The notes under the pieces are model-generated. The model was not told the DNA's origin. It did no database searches and saw only the letters and a list, made by a program, of their open reading frames with translations. Positions 33,355 to 42,828 of a stretch of 64,000 nt of DNA are shown piece by piece. Source of the DNA: JALYGJ01 sp963781705 (lineage in GTDB: Bacteria > Chloroflexota > Limnocylindria > Limnocylindrales > CSP1-4); assembly GCA_963781705.1 (NCBI GenBank), contig CAWAGP010000001.1, positions 620,001-684,000 of the forward strand. Reading direction: 5' to 3'. Every line of letters starts with the position of its first letter. Position 1 is the stretch's first letter. Position numbers and translations under genes: made by a program.

Positions 33355-33383
33355 GAGAAGCCCTGCACCGTGCAGGGCTTCTC
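33355..33383. terminator. Strong terminator hairpin
   Basis: GAGAAGCCCTGCA CCG TGCAGGGCTTCTC: a perfect 13-bp stem with 3-nt loop, 18 nt after the repeat-protein gene. It separates that gene from the downstream regulator pair. Confidence 0.85.
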
Positions 33384-33437
33384 GGCGCAACCGCCCGTGT
33401 TACAACCACTACGTTGCTGCCGGGACAGGAGCCGACG

Positions 33438-34109
33438 ATGCGAGTACTAGTTGCAGAGGATGACGACGGCCTGCGCGAGGTACTCGAAGTCGGCCTTGCC
33501 GAGGCGGGCTACCAGGTGGACGCCGTCGACCGCGGCGACGACGCAATCGACTACCTGAAGTGGTACGAGTACGACGTGGCCGTCATCGACTGGCGGATGC
33601 CCGGCGCCGAGGGCGTCGATGTCGTCGCCTGGGCGCGCAAGCACGAGCGACCGACAGCGCTGCTGATGCTCACCGCGCGAGATGCGCCCGCGGACCGGAT
33701 ACGCGGTCTCGACACGGGCGCCGACGATTACCTCGTCAAACCGTTCGACTTCGGCGAGCTGCTCGCGCGCGTGCGCGCCCTTCAGCGCCGGCCGCGCGGC
33801 GTCGACGCACCGATCCTCAGCTCCGGCCGGGTTGCCCTCGACCCCGCGCGGCGCGTGGCCACGATCGACGGCCGCGACCTGAGCCTGACCGCGACCGAAT
33901 ACCGCATCCTCGAGCTGCTCCTGCGCCGCGCGCCGGCCGTCGTCGATCGAAAACAGATCGCCGAGCATGCCTGGCAGGACGAGACCGAGCCACTCGGCTC
34001 GAATGCCATTGACGTGCAGATGAGCCGTCTGCGCGCGAAGCTGTCCGGCGCCGGAACGAAGATCGTGACCGCGCGCGGCGCGGGATATCGCATCGAGGCG
34101 GGCGAGTGA
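33438..34109 (+). CDS. OmpR-family response regulator
   Basis: 223 residues from ATG 33438. Receiver domain: acidic pocket EDDD near residues 7-10, phosphoacceptor Asp51 in VIDWRMPG, Thr in LMLTAR, Lys in LVKPFDF. C-terminal winged helix about 125-220 with LSLTATEYRILELLLRR and DVQMSRLRAKL, GAGYRI. The kinase gene overlaps by 4 nt, so they form a two-component pair. Confidence 0.96.
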   Translation: MRVLVAEDDDGLREVLEVGLAEAGYQVDAVDRGDDAIDYLKWYEYDVAVIDWRMPGAEGVDVVAWARKHERPTALLMLTARDAPADRIRGLDTGADDYLVKPFDFGELLARVRALQRRPRGVDAPILSSGRVALDPARRVATIDGRDLSLTATEYRILELLLRRAPAVVDRKQIAEHAWQDETEPLGSNAIDVQMSRLRAKLSGAGTKIVTARGAGYRIEAGE

Positions 34110-35329
34110 CGCAGGCGGCGTCGGTCCGCGGGCAGTCGATCCGCGTCGCGCTCGCCGCGACGCTCGTTGTCGGCGTCATCTACGCGCTGATCTCGACCGC
34201 CGTGGTGGCCTTCGCGACCATCGACCTGACGGGCCAGATCGACGGGCAGCTGAGGGGCAGCCTCAATCAGGCCCCGCCGGCCGGTCAGGGCGGCCGCCCG
34301 AACGGCGGACCCGGCGGACGACAGCGACCGTTCGGCCCGCAGGTCTTCGCCTGGACCATCGCACCGGACGGCACGGTGACCAAGGACAGCACCACGCCCG
34401 ACCTGCCGGCCGAGTTCCAGGGCGCCACAGCGCCCCGGACGGCCACCATCGCCGGCGACCAGGTACGCATCGCCGGTGTTCAGCAGGGGCCCAACAAGAT
34501 CGTCGTGGCGGCGTCGCTCGCGCCGGTCGAGGACACCCAGCGCACGATCATCATCGGCACGCTGGCCATCGCGCCGTTCCTGCTCCTCGCCGTCTTCGGC
34601 GGCGCGGTCATCGTCGGCCGCCGCGTCGCTGCGCCGGTCGAAGCAGCGCGGCGTCGCCAGCTCGACTTCACCGCCGACGCGTCGCACGAACTGCGCACGC
34701 CGCTGTCGGTGATCGAGGCGCACACGTCGCTGGCCCGGGCGCAGGAACGCGATGTGGAGTGGTATCGAACTGCCTTCGGCAAGGTCGACCGCGAATCGCT
34801 CCGGATGCGCCGGCTGCTCGACGACATGCTCTGGCTGGCGCGCTTCGATGCTGCCCGCCCGCCGGCCGACGCCGAGCCGGTCGACCTGGCCACGGTCGTG
34901 CGCCAGACCGCCGATCGATTTACCGCCATCGCCGAAACGCGCCACCTGGCGCTCGAGGTCGACGCGCCGGCAGAAAGCGTGACCGTGGCAGCCCCGCCGG
35001 AACTGCTGGAGCGACTGGCCGGCGTCCTGATCGACAACGCGTGCAAGTACGCGCCCGATGGTGGCCGCGTGGAAGTCCACGTCGGGCTCGACACCGCGCG
35101 GCCGACGCTCACCGTCGACGACTCCGGGCCAGGCATCGCCGATTTTGACCGCGAGCGGATCTTCGACCGCTTCCATCGCTCGGTCGACACGGCGGGCCAG
35201 GCGGACGGAGCCGGACTGGGGCTGGCGATCGCCGACGCGGTGGTCCAGGCCACGCGCGGCCGATGGACGGTCGCGTCGTCGCCGCTTGGCGGGGCCCGCT
35301 TCAGCGTGCGCTGGCCGGCAACCAGGTAG
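34106..35329 (+). CDS. Sensor histidine kinase
   Basis: 407 residues from GTG 34106. Helix 1 about 14-37, a short extracellular loop about 38-148 with a Gly/Pro/Arg-rich stretch, helix 2 about 149-172. HisKA follows almost directly: phospho-His in ASHELRTPLS (about 195). HATPase: N-box IDNACKYAPDG, G1 DSGPGI, G2 GAGLGLAI. There is no room for a normal HAMP domain, which is unusual for this class. It partners the regulator upstream; the signal is unknown. Confidence 0.95.
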   Translation: MTQAASVRGQSIRVALAATLVVGVIYALISTAVVAFATIDLTGQIDGQLRGSLNQAPPAGQGGRPNGGPGGRQRPFGPQVFAWTIAPDGTVTKDSTTPDLPAEFQGATAPRTATIAGDQVRIAGVQQGPNKIVVAASLAPVEDTQRTIIIGTLAIAPFLLLAVFGGAVIVGRRVAAPVEAARRRQLDFTADASHELRTPLSVIEAHTSLARAQERDVEWYRTAFGKVDRESLRMRRLLDDMLWLARFDAARPPADAEPVDLATVVRQTADRFTAIAETRHLALEVDAPAESVTVAAPPELLERLAGVLIDNACKYAPDGGRVEVHVGLDTARPTLTVDDSGPGIADFDRERIFDRFHRSVDTAGQADGAGLGLAIADAVVQATRGRWTVASSPLGGARFSVRWPATR

Positions 35330-35346
35330 GCCGCCGACTGTGCCCG

Positions 35347-36681
35347 CTACACCTGAACGGGATGATGGGCGCGCTCGACGAGTGGCGCGATCAGCTCGGC
35401 CAGCGGCTTGCCACCAACCTGCTTGAGCTCGTAGCGGACGCGCGTCACCGGCTTGTCGAGCTTCAGGACGCGGGTCAGGTCGATCGGTGTCGCTGCCAGC
35501 ACCAGGTCGGCGTCGACGGCGTTGAGCGTCTCCGCGAGCTCGCGCATCTGGTCGGTGCCATAGCCCATCGCCGGCACCAGCGAATCGAGCGCCGGATAGC
35601 GCTCGAGCACGTCCTTGATTGAACCAACTGCCGCCGAGCGCGGGTCGACCACCACGGCACCGAAGCGCCGCGCGGCGACGATGCCTGCGCCGTAGGTCAT
35701 GCCGCCGTGGGTGAGCGTGGGCCCGTCCTCGACGACGACCACGCGCTTGCCCTTGATCGGCTCACCAACGAGCTCGAGCGACGACTCGGCGAGCACGATC
35801 TCAGCCTGCGGATTGAGCTCGGACAGGCTCTTGCGCAGGTCGTCGACCGCGGACTTGGTCGCGCTGTCGACCTTGTTGATGATCAGCACGTCGGCCAGCC
35901 GCACGTTGGTCTCACCCGGGTGATAGCCGCGCTCCGTACCGGGGCGCAGGGGGTCGGCGACGACGACGAACAGGTCCGGCCGATAGAACGGAAAGTCGTT
36001 GTTGCCACCGTCCCACAGGATCACGTCGGCTTCGCCCTGTGCAGCCTCCAGGATCTTGCCGTAGTCGACGCCGGCGTACACGATGCGGCCCGCGTCGAGG
36101 TGCGGCTCGTACTCCTCACGCTCCTCGATGGTCGTCTCGTAGCGCGCCAGGTCGTCGTGCGTTGCGTAGCGCTGGACCGCCTGCGCGGCCAGGTCGCCGT
36201 ACGGCATCGGGTGGCGGATGACCACCGGCTCGAGCCCATGCTCGGCCAGCAGCGCGGCCAGGTAGCGCGTGGTCTGGCTCTTGCCGGCGCCGGTGCGCGT
36301 CGCGCACACGGCGAGAACCGGTCGAGTGGAGCTGATCATGGTCCGGCGCGGGCCAAGCAGCTCGAAGTCGGCGCCCGCGGCCAGCGCCCGCGACGCGGCG
36401 TGCATCACCGTCTCGTGGCTCACGTCGCTGTAGGCGAAGACGACCAGGTCGACCAATTCCACGCGGACGATCCGTTCGAGCTCCGACTCGGGCACGATCG
36501 GGATGCCCTCCGGATACAGCGATCCGGCCAGCTCGGTCGGATACCGGCGGCCGGCGATACCCGGGATCTGGGTCGCCGTGAAGGCGACGACCTCGTAATC
36601 CGGGTCGTCGCGGTAGACCACGTTGAAATCGTGGAAGTCGCGCCCGGCGGCGCCCATGATGAGTACGCGCTTACGGCTCAT
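35347..36681 (-). CDS. Cyclic 2,3-diphosphoglycerate synthetase-like GTPase/kinase
   Basis: 444 residues from ATG 36681 (AGGAGG 9 nt upstream). An N-terminal Rossmann part (KRVLIMGAAGRDFHDFN) is followed by a P-loop-like CATRTGAGKSQTTRY (about 145), the acid ILWDGGNNDFPF and GTPase-like LIINKVDSA. In methanogens this family joins the ends of 2,3-bisphosphoglycerate into the cyclic thermoprotectant using ATP. Many bacteria carry homologues whose product is not established, so the name is family-based. The gene follows, and overlaps by 11 nt, an eRF1-like protein gene. Confidence 0.85.
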   Translation of the reverse strand: MSRKRVLIMGAAGRDFHDFNVVYRDDPDYEVVAFTATQIPGIAGRRYPTELAGSLYPEGIPIVPESELERIVRVELVDLVVFAYSDVSHETVMHAASRALAAGADFELLGPRRTMISSTRPVLAVCATRTGAGKSQTTRYLAALLAEHGLEPVVIRHPMPYGDLAAQAVQRYATHDDLARYETTIEEREEYEPHLDAGRIVYAGVDYGKILEAAQGEADVILWDGGNNDFPFYRPDLFVVVADPLRPGTERGYHPGETNVRLADVLIINKVDSATKSAVDDLRKSLSELNPQAEIVLAESSLELVGEPIKGKRVVVVEDGPTLTHGGMTYGAGIVAARRFGAVVVDPRSAAVGSIKDVLERYPALDSLVPAMGYGTDQMRELAETLNAVDADLVLAATPIDLTRVLKLDKPVTRVRYELKQVGGKPLAELIAPLVERAHHPVQV

Positions 36682-37228
36682 TGCGTTCTGCCTCCTGATC
36701 AATTTCGAGTTCGGTGGGTTCAAGTGCGCTGATCGGCACATGCTTCTGGCGAGGCGGCGGCGGCGGTGTCCGTGGCCGCGTTCGGCTGGTGATTGCTCGG
36801 CGTGGTGGCTGGGCGCCGATGGCGTTGCGCAGGCGCGCAATCAGCTGGGGCTCGGTCAGCGGCCGGCTGGCTCCGCTGTCAATCGAGCGCGGATGCTCGC
36901 GGCCGTGATCGGCCGTGCGCAGGTGCCGCTCGAGCTGGTGCCGGACGGTGCCCGGGCCCAGCAGCAGGACGTCGTCGTCGGCCGGCAGGCGCTGTGCGAC
37001 CTCGCCGACGAAACGAGCCAGGTGTTCGAGACGCTGGGTCTCGAGCGCGGCGTCGGGCCCCATGTCGCCCGTCGAATGGCGGTGGGCAGGGACGTCCGAC
37101 TCAAGGTGCTCCACGATCGCCTGATCGTCATGCCAGCGGACGACCACCGCGCGGCGCGAATCGATCCATACCAGACAAACTGGACGAACCCGCGTCTGTC
37201 GAGCCCTGGAATGAGTGGCGACGGTCAT
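36671..37228 (-). CDS. eRF1-like (BaeRF-type) protein, coupled to cDPG synthetase-like gene
   Basis: 185 residues from ATG 37228, which has GGAGG 4 nt upstream. Core: VCLVWIDSRRAVVVRWHDDQ, FVGEVAQRLPADDDVLLLGP, LTEPQLIARLRNAIG, then a Pro/Arg-rich tail. It is the longer paralogue of the protein at 4169-4585. The family resembles the eRF1/pelota central domain, so ribosome contact is possible. The 11-nt overlap suggests coupled translation with the synthetase-like enzyme. Confidence 0.7.
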   Translation of the reverse strand: MTVATHSRARQTRVRPVCLVWIDSRRAVVVRWHDDQAIVEHLESDVPAHRHSTGDMGPDAALETQRLEHLARFVGEVAQRLPADDDVLLLGPGTVRHQLERHLRTADHGREHPRSIDSGASRPLTEPQLIARLRNAIGAQPPRRAITSRTRPRTPPPPPRQKHVPISALEPTELEIDQEAERNEP

Positions 37229-37357
37229 CGTCCCTCCTCTACGCTGTTGGAGTTCCAGCGTGGCGCTCGATGAGTGCCCGCGCATCGGCCGTTCGACGCC
37301 CACCGCGGGTGACAAACGGCACTACCGGCCACGCGCGCGCGCGCTCAGAGTCGATAC

Positions 37358-39082
37358 ATGGTCGATACCCTGGTTGCCCCTGCCTCGCCGGCCGCGGCAC
37401 TGACTGCTCCACGCGACCGGATGGTCGTCACGCGCCGCGGGCGCGACCTGATCAACCACCCGTTGCGCAACAAGGACACCGCCTTCACCGCGGCGGAGCG
37501 CGACGAATTCGGGTTGGGCGGGCTGCTCCCGCCGCGCATCACCACTATCGACGAGCAGGTCGCCCTCGAACTCGAACACGTCCGGCGCAAGGGCGACGAG
37601 CTCGAGCAGTGGATCGGCCTGGCCGCGTTGCAGGACCGCAACGAGACGCTCTTCTACCGGCTGTTGTGCGACAACCTCGAGGAGTTCGTACCCGTCGTCT
37701 ACACGCCCACTGTCGGGCGGGCCTGCCAGCAGTTCAGCCACATCATGCGCCGGCCACGCGGCGTGTGGATCACGCCCGACGACATCGACCGCATAGACAC
37801 GTTGCTCACCACTGCCGCCGAGGAAGAGGTGCGCCTTATCGTCGTCACCGACAACGAGCGCATCCTGGGCCTGGGCGACCAGGGCGCCGGGGGTATGCCC
37901 ATCCCGGTCGGCAAGCTGGCGCTGTACACGGCCGCGGCGGGCATCTATCCGGCCTGGACGATGCCCATCTCGCTCGACGTGGGCACGGATCGCCAGGAGT
38001 TGCTCGACGATCCGCTGTACCTGGGCTTCCGTTCGCCGCGGCTGCGTGGCGCGGCCTACGACCAGGTGGTCGAGGCGTTCGTCGAGGCCGTCAAGCGCGT
38101 CTTCCCGGCGGCCGTGCTGCAGTGGGAGGACTTCAAGCAACACAACGCACTGCGCATCCTCGACCGCTACCGCCATCGCCTGGCCAGCTTCAACGACGAC
38201 GTGCAGGGCACCGGCGCGGTGATACTGGCCGGCCTGCTGGCCGCGCGTCGCGAGCAGGGCGGCCTGCGCGGCGAGCGCTTCCTGCTGGTCGGCGCCGGCG
38301 CGGCCGGCATCGGCATTGCGCGCATGCTCACCCGCCAACTGATATCGGAGGGCATGTCGGCCGACGAGGCGCGCCAGTCGATGGCGCTGATGGACAGCCG
38401 TGGGCTGATCTACACCGGCCGCGAGCGCATCGCCGACGATCAGCAGCCACACGTCGTCGATCCGGCGCCATACCTGGCAGCAGGCTTGACCGGCGACGAT
38501 TTCACCGAGCCGCTCGCCGTCGCGCGAGCCTTACGGGCCACCATCCTGATCGGTACCACGGGCTGCAAGAGCGCCTTCGGCGAGGACCTCATTCGCGCCG
38601 TAGTCGAGCATCACCCGCATCCCATCGTGCTGCCGCTCTCGAACCCCGACGACCGGGCTGAAGCGCGCGCCTCGGACATCCTCGAGTGGAGTGGCGGACG
38701 CGCGATCGTGGCCACCGGCAGCCCCAGCCGCGACGTCGAGATCGGCGGCACGCGGCGCACGATCGGCCAGGCCAACAATGTCTTCATCTTCCCGGGCATG
38801 GGCCTGGGCGCCATCGTCGCCGAGGCCCGCAGCCTGAGTGACGACGCGTTCCTGGTAGCGGCACATACGCTGGCCGGCATGATCAGCGAAGAGCGGCTCG
38901 CCGTGGGTGCCATCTATCCGCCGGTCAGCCAGCTGCGCGACTCGGCGCGCGCCATTGCCGAGGCGCTGGTGCTGCACCTGCGCAACAGTGGCTATGGCCG
39001 CCAGTATCCCGACGACCAGATCGCAGCGGTCGTCGATCAGGCCATGTGGCGTCCGGAGTACCTCGCTTACCGCTCTATGTGA
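37358..39082 (+). CDS. NAD-dependent malic enzyme
   Basis: 574 residues. Full-length large malic enzyme: RDRNETLFYRLL, VYTPTVGRACQQFSHI, the Tyr of the catalytic pair in VVYTP, VVTDNERILGLGDQG with GGMPIPVGKLALY (catalytic Lys), EDFKQHNA, FNDDVQGTGAVILAG (metal-binding Asp), NAD fold LLVGAGAAGIGIA and FIFPGMGLG. It converts malate to pyruvate and CO2 with NAD(P)+ reduction, in the cytosol. The large form is typical of NAD-linked enzymes. Divergent from the eRF1-like gene, about 130 nt apart. Confidence 0.95.
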   Translation: MVDTLVAPASPAAALTAPRDRMVVTRRGRDLINHPLRNKDTAFTAAERDEFGLGGLLPPRITTIDEQVALELEHVRRKGDELEQWIGLAALQDRNETLFYRLLCDNLEEFVPVVYTPTVGRACQQFSHIMRRPRGVWITPDDIDRIDTLLTTAAEEEVRLIVVTDNERILGLGDQGAGGMPIPVGKLALYTAAAGIYPAWTMPISLDVGTDRQELLDDPLYLGFRSPRLRGAAYDQVVEAFVEAVKRVFPAAVLQWEDFKQHNALRILDRYRHRLASFNDDVQGTGAVILAGLLAARREQGGLRGERFLLVGAGAAGIGIARMLTRQLISEGMSADEARQSMALMDSRGLIYTGRERIADDQQPHVVDPAPYLAAGLTGDDFTEPLAVARALRATILIGTTGCKSAFGEDLIRAVVEHHPHPIVLPLSNPDDRAEARASDILEWSGGRAIVATGSPSRDVEIGGTRRTIGQANNVFIFPGMGLGAIVAEARSLSDDAFLVAAHTLAGMISEERLAVGAIYPPVSQLRDSARAIAEALVLHLRNSGYGRQYPDDQIAAVVDQAMWRPEYLAYRSM

Positions 39083-39200
39083 GCCTTTGCGCGAGGCAAG
39101 CCATCGCTTACCATCGGCGCGGGGAATCGAGGGGACTGCGGAGAGGGTTGCGGCCAGGCCGGATATTGCGGCCTTCCATTGGGCGATCGTTTTCGTCCAC

Positions 39201-39662
39201 ATGATTGGCGTATTCCTGTTTCTGCTGGCGCACGGCGTGTCGGCGGCAGTGATGCTGCGCCTGCGCGGCGAACGCGACCCTGCGGCCGTGCGCACCCTGC
39301 TCGACTTGTCCCGGCGCAGCATGGCGACGATGGGCGTCGGCTTCGTGATCTGGTTCTTCGGCGGCATCCTGGCCGGTTTCAGCGGCAACTACTGGACGAC
39401 CGGCCGCTACTGGATCTGGGCATCGCTATTGATCGCGCTGGCCATCGTCATTGTCATGACGCCATTCGGCCGGATGTATCTGAACCGAGTCCGCACTGCT
39501 GTCGGCGTGGACCCGCAGACTGGTCTGGTCGATCCGAGAGCTACGTTCGATGGAGCTGCGCTCGATCGCGCGATCGATTCCGGTCGGCCGCTGCTGGTCG
39601 CCACGCTGGGCTTCGGCGGTATCGTCGTGCTCGCCGGGATGATGATCTTCAAGCCCTTCTGA
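39201..39662 (+). CDS. DUF2269-like integral membrane protein (start uncertain)
   Basis: At least 153 residues from ATG 39201; the hydrophobic stretch AFHWAIVFVHMIGVFLFLLA begins before this ATG, so the true start is probably upstream (an ATT at 39165 is in frame, no ATG/GTG/TTG is well placed). Four helices: the N-terminal one, FVIWFFGGILAGFSGNYW, IWASLLIALAIVIVMTPF and LLVATLGFGGIVVLAGMMIF. The layout resembles DUF2269 proteins. Function unknown. Confidence 0.65.
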   Translation: MIGVFLFLLAHGVSAAVMLRLRGERDPAAVRTLLDLSRRSMATMGVGFVIWFFGGILAGFSGNYWTTGRYWIWASLLIALAIVIVMTPFGRMYLNRVRTAVGVDPQTGLVDPRATFDGAALDRAIDSGRPLLVATLGFGGIVVLAGMMIFKPF

Positions 39663-40035
39663 TCGCCCCGTTGGGCGGCCGGTCGTGGTGATCGCCGGGG
39701 TTGGCAAATCGGCATCCATGTGCAACACTTCCGGCACTCCGTCTATTAGGTAAGGCGGGGCCAGAGGAGCCTCAGGCTGCCGTACGGCAGCGGCGTCATA
39801 TTCGGCGAGGACCTCCCCAGAGGCCCGCGCCAGACCAGCAGTCGGGTCGGGTGCCCCAGCATCGCGGCCCACCTTCATGCCCGTGACGTCGCAGCGCCGC
39901 TACCAAGCGACCAGCCGCCAGCGTTCGGTCGTTGCGCCCATGGCGCGATGCCAACACAGGAGATGTTCATTGGTACAAGCCGTCCAAGGTGCTGATTCCG
40001 CACCTGTCACCGGCCGCGCACGTAGTGGCGGCCTA
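39663..40035. other. Gene-free leader region upstream of NlpC/P60 gene
   Basis: No convincing gene in 373 bp. NlpC/P60 hydrolase genes often have a c-di-AMP (ydaO) riboswitch; I looked for its GGGGGACC- and CAGCTAACC-type conserved blocks and did not find them. There are local dyads (cgtacggcag region). Confidence 0.35.
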
Positions 40036-40527
40036 ATGCGAAAATTCCGGCTGGTTCTGCTGGCCGGCCTGCTGGCCCTCAGCTTCGTCGCCGTCGAAGC
40101 ACCGGCTGTCACGCAGGCACATACCGCCGGGCGCACGGAGGCTCAGCGCATCATCGCCATCGCCAAGACGCACATCGGGGCGAAGTTTCTGATGGGCGCG
40201 ACTGGCATGCGCTACTTCGATTGCTCCGGCTTCATCTTCCGCGTTTACGAGCAGGCTCACCTGCTGAACCGGATCGGCGGCGCGCGGATGACCGCCGCGG
40301 GCTACTACCACTGGTTCGTGCGCCACCACGCGGCTAACCGCAGCAACCCCAAGCCGGGGGACCTGGTGGTGTTCACGCACAAGGGCAAGATCTCCCACTC
40401 GGCGATCTACGTTGGAAACGGGCGCATCATCAGCGCCCTGATCAACCCGTGGGGCGTCAGGTTGACGACGATCCGCTACCTCCCCGTTCACCTGCTGGCG
40501 TACCTTCACGTCCGCCTGCAGCGCTAG
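40036..40527 (+). CDS. Secreted NlpC/P60-family cell-wall hydrolase
   Basis: 163 residues from ATG 40036. Signal peptide about 1-28 (LVLLAGLLALSFVAVEAPA). Compact NlpC/P60 domain: catalytic Cys63 in YFDCSGF, His121 in KISHSAIYVG, preceded by PKPGDLVVF. The Arg-rich end and lack of SH3 or LysM repeats make it a minimal enzyme. It would cut peptide bonds in peptidoglycan stems outside the membrane. Confidence 0.92.
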   Translation: MRKFRLVLLAGLLALSFVAVEAPAVTQAHTAGRTEAQRIIAIAKTHIGAKFLMGATGMRYFDCSGFIFRVYEQAHLLNRIGGARMTAAGYYHWFVRHHAANRSNPKPGDLVVFTHKGKISHSAIYVGNGRIISALINPWGVRLTTIRYLPVHLLAYLHVRLQR

Positions 40528-40550
40528 CGGCCCAAGCGAACCGGAACCAC

Positions 40551-40577
40551 GAGGCGGTCGGCTCAGCCGGCCGCCTC
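40551..40577. terminator. Bidirectional terminator
   Basis: GAGGCGGTCGGCT / AGCCGGCCGCCTC around one base, with one G-T wobble. It lies between convergent genes (NlpC/P60 and the TPR protein). Confidence 0.75.
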
Positions 40578-40590
40578 TTGCTATGCGGCG

Positions 40591-42828
40591 CTACTCGACA
40601 TGGACCATCGAGTCGAGGATGCGATACGGCTCCGCGCCGTTGAACCAGTCATATGGGCCATAGACCATGCCCACCACCACCGCCCCGTCGGCGGTCAGGC
40701 CGGCGCCGATGCGCACCGCGCCCGAGCCGTAGTCATACCAGCGCCAGGCCGGGTTGCTGAGGCCGGCAAAGTAGCTGCTGGCCGTGCCGTCGGCCGTCGA
40801 GTAAGCCGGCGTCGCCGGGAACCAGCCGGCGAAAGCGCTGATGGTCAGATCCTCTATCTGTGCGGATATGTCGGACATTGAGCGGAGGCTGCCAGGCAGC
40901 CCGTATCGCGCCGCATAGACGCCCATAGAGCCGTCCGGGCTCTGGTAGCCATCGATCAGGCCCGGCAGCCGATCCTCGCGCCGAACCCAGTCTGGCGGGC
41001 GGCAGAAGCCGATCGTCAGGTCGCGCGAGGCGAACGCCTCCGACGCGCCGAAGTCGGGCGTCACCTCGCTCTGCGCGGCCATGCGACCGTTGATATAGAT
41101 CTCGGCGCGGTAGTTGCCGACGGGCAGGCAGGCGGCCGGCGTTACCTGGCCAAGATATGCCTCCAGCACGAACAGGCGGCCGTCCGAGCCGGTCCGGGGC
41201 GTCACCGTGTACGAGATGTCGGGGATCACCGCCCAGCCGGGTACCGCCGGATCCTGGTGATACCACTGCGCGCTGATCACGTCGCGCGTGGCGTCGTAGT
41301 TCGCCACGGTCCCCTGCCATTGGACCTCGGCCGGGAAGACGTCGAGTTGGACGTCGGAAAAGGAAGCCGGTGACGAAACCGGCGGCGCCGTCTGCTCGGC
41401 CGCCACCTCGCCCTCGATCTGCTCCTTGAAGCCGCGGATCTGATCGCTCATTTGTGGCTGGTATTGCGCCACCGTGTCGAGATCCGTCAGCGCACCGGCC
41501 AGCCAGGCTTCCTCGATGGTCGGCTCATCACGGCGTTGCGTGAGTGCCGTGTCGACATAGATCGTGCTCGCGACCGCATCCTGGTAGGCGGAACGTGCCT
41601 CGTCGAAGCGACCGGCGGCAACCAGCGTGACGGCCAGGTTGTAGCGGAAGACCGGTTCGCCGGGATCGAGCGCGATGGCGCGCCGGGTGTAGTCCGCGCT
41701 CTGGTCGAGTAACGCCACGTCGTTCGCCTGGACCCCCTGGGCAAAGCCATAGAAACCCAGGCCACCGAGCGTCTGCGAGTTGGCCAGCCCGAGCGCGACG
41801 GCCGTCTCGAGATCGGTTCGGGCGCGCTGCAGGGCGGCGGGCGGCGCGAGGCTGACGAAGCCCGTCTGCTGTGGCGTCGCCGCCTGGAAAATGGCATCGG
41901 CCCGCTCGGCGTAGGCGCGGGCGAAGTCCGGCCGCAGCTGGATCGCCCGATCGAAGTGCTGCTCAGCGGCGGTGAAGCCCTGGCTGTCGAAAGCCGTCAT
42001 GAAGGCGACCTCGCCCTGCGCGTACTCGGTCGCGGCGAGATCGTTGGGCGCGGTCGGGGCAGACGCGACCGTCTGGACCATCCACGTCGAGCCGGCCAGC
42101 AACATGCTCAGGCCGACCGCCAGGAAGCCGGTGCGCAGCCAGCGGCCGGCCACCGCCAGCGTCAGGCCGAACAGGTACAGGCTGACCGCCAGGATGGCCA
42201 GCACGGCGGTGTAGCTGGCGGCCTGCTGGTCGGTGCCCGAGGCCTGTCCGTCGGCGGCATCGGCAAGCGCGTTGAGCCTTAGGCTTTCCTCGCTGGCTGC
42301 CGCAAAGTAGCGGTCGGGAAAGGTCGGATCCTGTTCGGGGCCGTACTCGCCCGTGGGGTCGATGTCGGTCCGCGCGAGCGTCGCCGTGGCGGTCGTCTCC
42401 CAGCGCTGCTGCTCCAGTTCCAGTTGCTGCTGCTCGGGCGAGTTGGCGTCTGCGTACAGGCTGGCCAGCATCGCGTTGGCCGCCTGGGTGCGCTCCTCCA
42501 CCCATCGTTCGAACGTTTCCAGCTGGACCTGCGCCGTCTGCTGCGCGCTCTGCGAACTGGCCAGCGCCTGCAGCGAAAGCTGCTCGGCGCCCAGGCGCAG
42601 GTCCTCGGCCTGGATCGAGGACGTCGCCTCGAGATAGCCGGCGACCGCGGCAATCAGCGTCGTCAACGCGATGACGATCGCGACGAACGCGCGGAAGCGC
42701 CCTCCGCCCACACGCCGCTCCTCGTCGTCCGATACGGCCGGCGACTCGGCGTGGGCTGCCTCGTGGCCGGCATGGAAGACCGCCTCGCGCCCGGCGTGAA
42801 CAACACCCTCGGCCTGCCAGTCGCTCAC
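40591..42828 (-). CDS. TPR-containing membrane protein
   Basis: 745 residues. Helix at about 45-65 (FVAIVIALTTLIAAVAGYL), a Gln/Glu-rich helical stretch about 70-185 likely extracellular, then three helices about 205-270. Next come TPR-like repeats (AAEQHFDRAIQLRPDFARAY; SADYTRRAIALDPGEPVFRYNLAV; about 285-460) and a beta-rich C-terminal region from about 490 with PVGNYRAEIYINGRMAAQSE. The gene starts in a 4-nt overlap with the upstream membrane protein. Two genes together look like an envelope complex of unknown job. Confidence 0.75.
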   Translation of the reverse strand: MSDWQAEGVVHAGREAVFHAGHEAAHAESPAVSDDEERRVGGGRFRAFVAIVIALTTLIAAVAGYLEATSSIQAEDLRLGAEQLSLQALASSQSAQQTAQVQLETFERWVEERTQAANAMLASLYADANSPEQQQLELEQQRWETTATATLARTDIDPTGEYGPEQDPTFPDRYFAAASEESLRLNALADAADGQASGTDQQAASYTAVLAILAVSLYLFGLTLAVAGRWLRTGFLAVGLSMLLAGSTWMVQTVASAPTAPNDLAATEYAQGEVAFMTAFDSQGFTAAEQHFDRAIQLRPDFARAYAERADAIFQAATPQQTGFVSLAPPAALQRARTDLETAVALGLANSQTLGGLGFYGFAQGVQANDVALLDQSADYTRRAIALDPGEPVFRYNLAVTLVAAGRFDEARSAYQDAVASTIYVDTALTQRRDEPTIEEAWLAGALTDLDTVAQYQPQMSDQIRGFKEQIEGEVAAEQTAPPVSSPASFSDVQLDVFPAEVQWQGTVANYDATRDVISAQWYHQDPAVPGWAVIPDISYTVTPRTGSDGRLFVLEAYLGQVTPAACLPVGNYRAEIYINGRMAAQSEVTPDFGASEAFASRDLTIGFCRPPDWVRREDRLPGLIDGYQSPDGSMGVYAARYGLPGSLRSMSDISAQIEDLTISAFAGWFPATPAYSTADGTASSYFAGLSNPAWRWYDYGSGAVRIGAGLTADGAVVVGMVYGPYDWFNGAEPYRILDSMVHVE

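Noticed and set aside
39663..40035. Possible c-di-AMP riboswitch before the NlpC/P60 gene
   Set aside because: The conserved ydaO blocks are not visible; only weak dyads remain.
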